Assembly: GCF_009831575.1 (NCBI RefSeq)
Contig: NZ_WUUT01000001.1
Location: 581,345-645,344, forward strand
Length of the DNA: 64,000 bases
Source: Halovenus carboxidivorans
GTDB taxonomy: Archaea > Halobacteriota > Halobacteria > Halobacteriales > Haloarculaceae
Direction: 5' to 3'
Shown here: one piece after another, positions 63,843 through 64,000 of the stretch
Position numbering within the stretch: the stretch's first letter is position 1
Layout: each line of letters starts with the position of its first letter
Translations under genes and position numbers: made by a program
The notes under the pieces: model-generated
What the model was told of the DNA's origin: nothing
Database searches by the model: none
The model's input: the letters and a program-made list of their open reading frames with translations, nothing else

Positions 63843-64000
63843 CGCGGGCCCCGCGGACGCCGAGCGTTCTGTTCTCCGTATCTCGCCGCCCGAATGGGGA
63901 GGGGGTCCTCCGTCCTGAGACGAGACGGAATCGCCTCATTGATTGGCGGCGACGAGAATGTCCAGTTAGCACGTGAAATACAGAAACGCAGTCCTGTTCG

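Overview
The window is high-GC DNA from an extremely halophilic archaeon (class Halobacteria). The proteins are strikingly acidic (Asp/Glu-rich), many genes look leaderless with TATA-like boxes about 25-30 nt before the start, and the gene content is diagnostic: CheF taxis proteins, archaeosine TGT, Pus10, archease, aRF1, PriS-GINS, PolX, haloarchaeal DUF families, Tat lipoproteins, and a bacterial-type NAD-dependent ligase as known in haloarchaea. I cannot assign a genus. It looks like ordinary chromosome: about 70 protein genes, dense, both strands, no rRNA, no tRNA I could recognise, no CRISPR array and no insertion sequence with a transposase.

Layout. 0-14 kb: two tandem cheF paralogues, pus10, a secreted HExxH protease-like protein, an orphan pstB, a replication pair (priS-gins), archease and small haloarchaeal proteins. 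14-29 kb: a hybrid-like histidine kinase, an RNA/DNA maintenance run on the minus strand (polX, Mut7-C, DUF5797, tgtA), enoyl-CoA hydratase, a CbiX chelatase with its DR2241-type partner, an amidohydrolase and a second kinase. 29-34.5 kb: a metal and metalloid island with an RcnA-like exporter divergent from NikR, then an arsR-acr3-arsC operon with clear palindromes at its promoters. 34.5-46.3 kb: uvrC, ligA, an aminotransferase, an MFS protein, RimI and a 991-residue multi-PAS kinase. 46.3-51.3 kb: argS, an AT-richer insert bounded by two inverted copies of a structured 65-bp element, minD and prf1. 51.3-64 kb: SdpI-like protein, a duplicated-domain lipoprotein, deoC, DUF63 protein, sugar dehydrogenase, a DRG-type GTPase, a GAF kinase overlapping msrA, an MBL-fold lipoprotein, a zinc-ribbon ArsR-like regulator and rlmE.

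Most interesting points. (1) The insert between argS and minD is bracketed by inverted copies of a ~65-bp element that abut the two stop codons. The central hairpin differs between copies by compensatory changes, which implies selection for structure. The cargo gene seems to have lost its start codon (ATA where ATG is expected). (2) Three of the four sensor kinases start with a receiver-like domain that lacks the phosphoacceptor Asp. (3) The fourth kinase has its PAS domain after the ATPase domain, carries several Cys including a CxxC in the dimerisation helices, and overlaps msrA by 4 nt, suggesting a redox-sensing and repair unit. (4) Related AT-rich palindromes occur at the ars promoter and in front of an uncharacterised 85-residue gene beside it.
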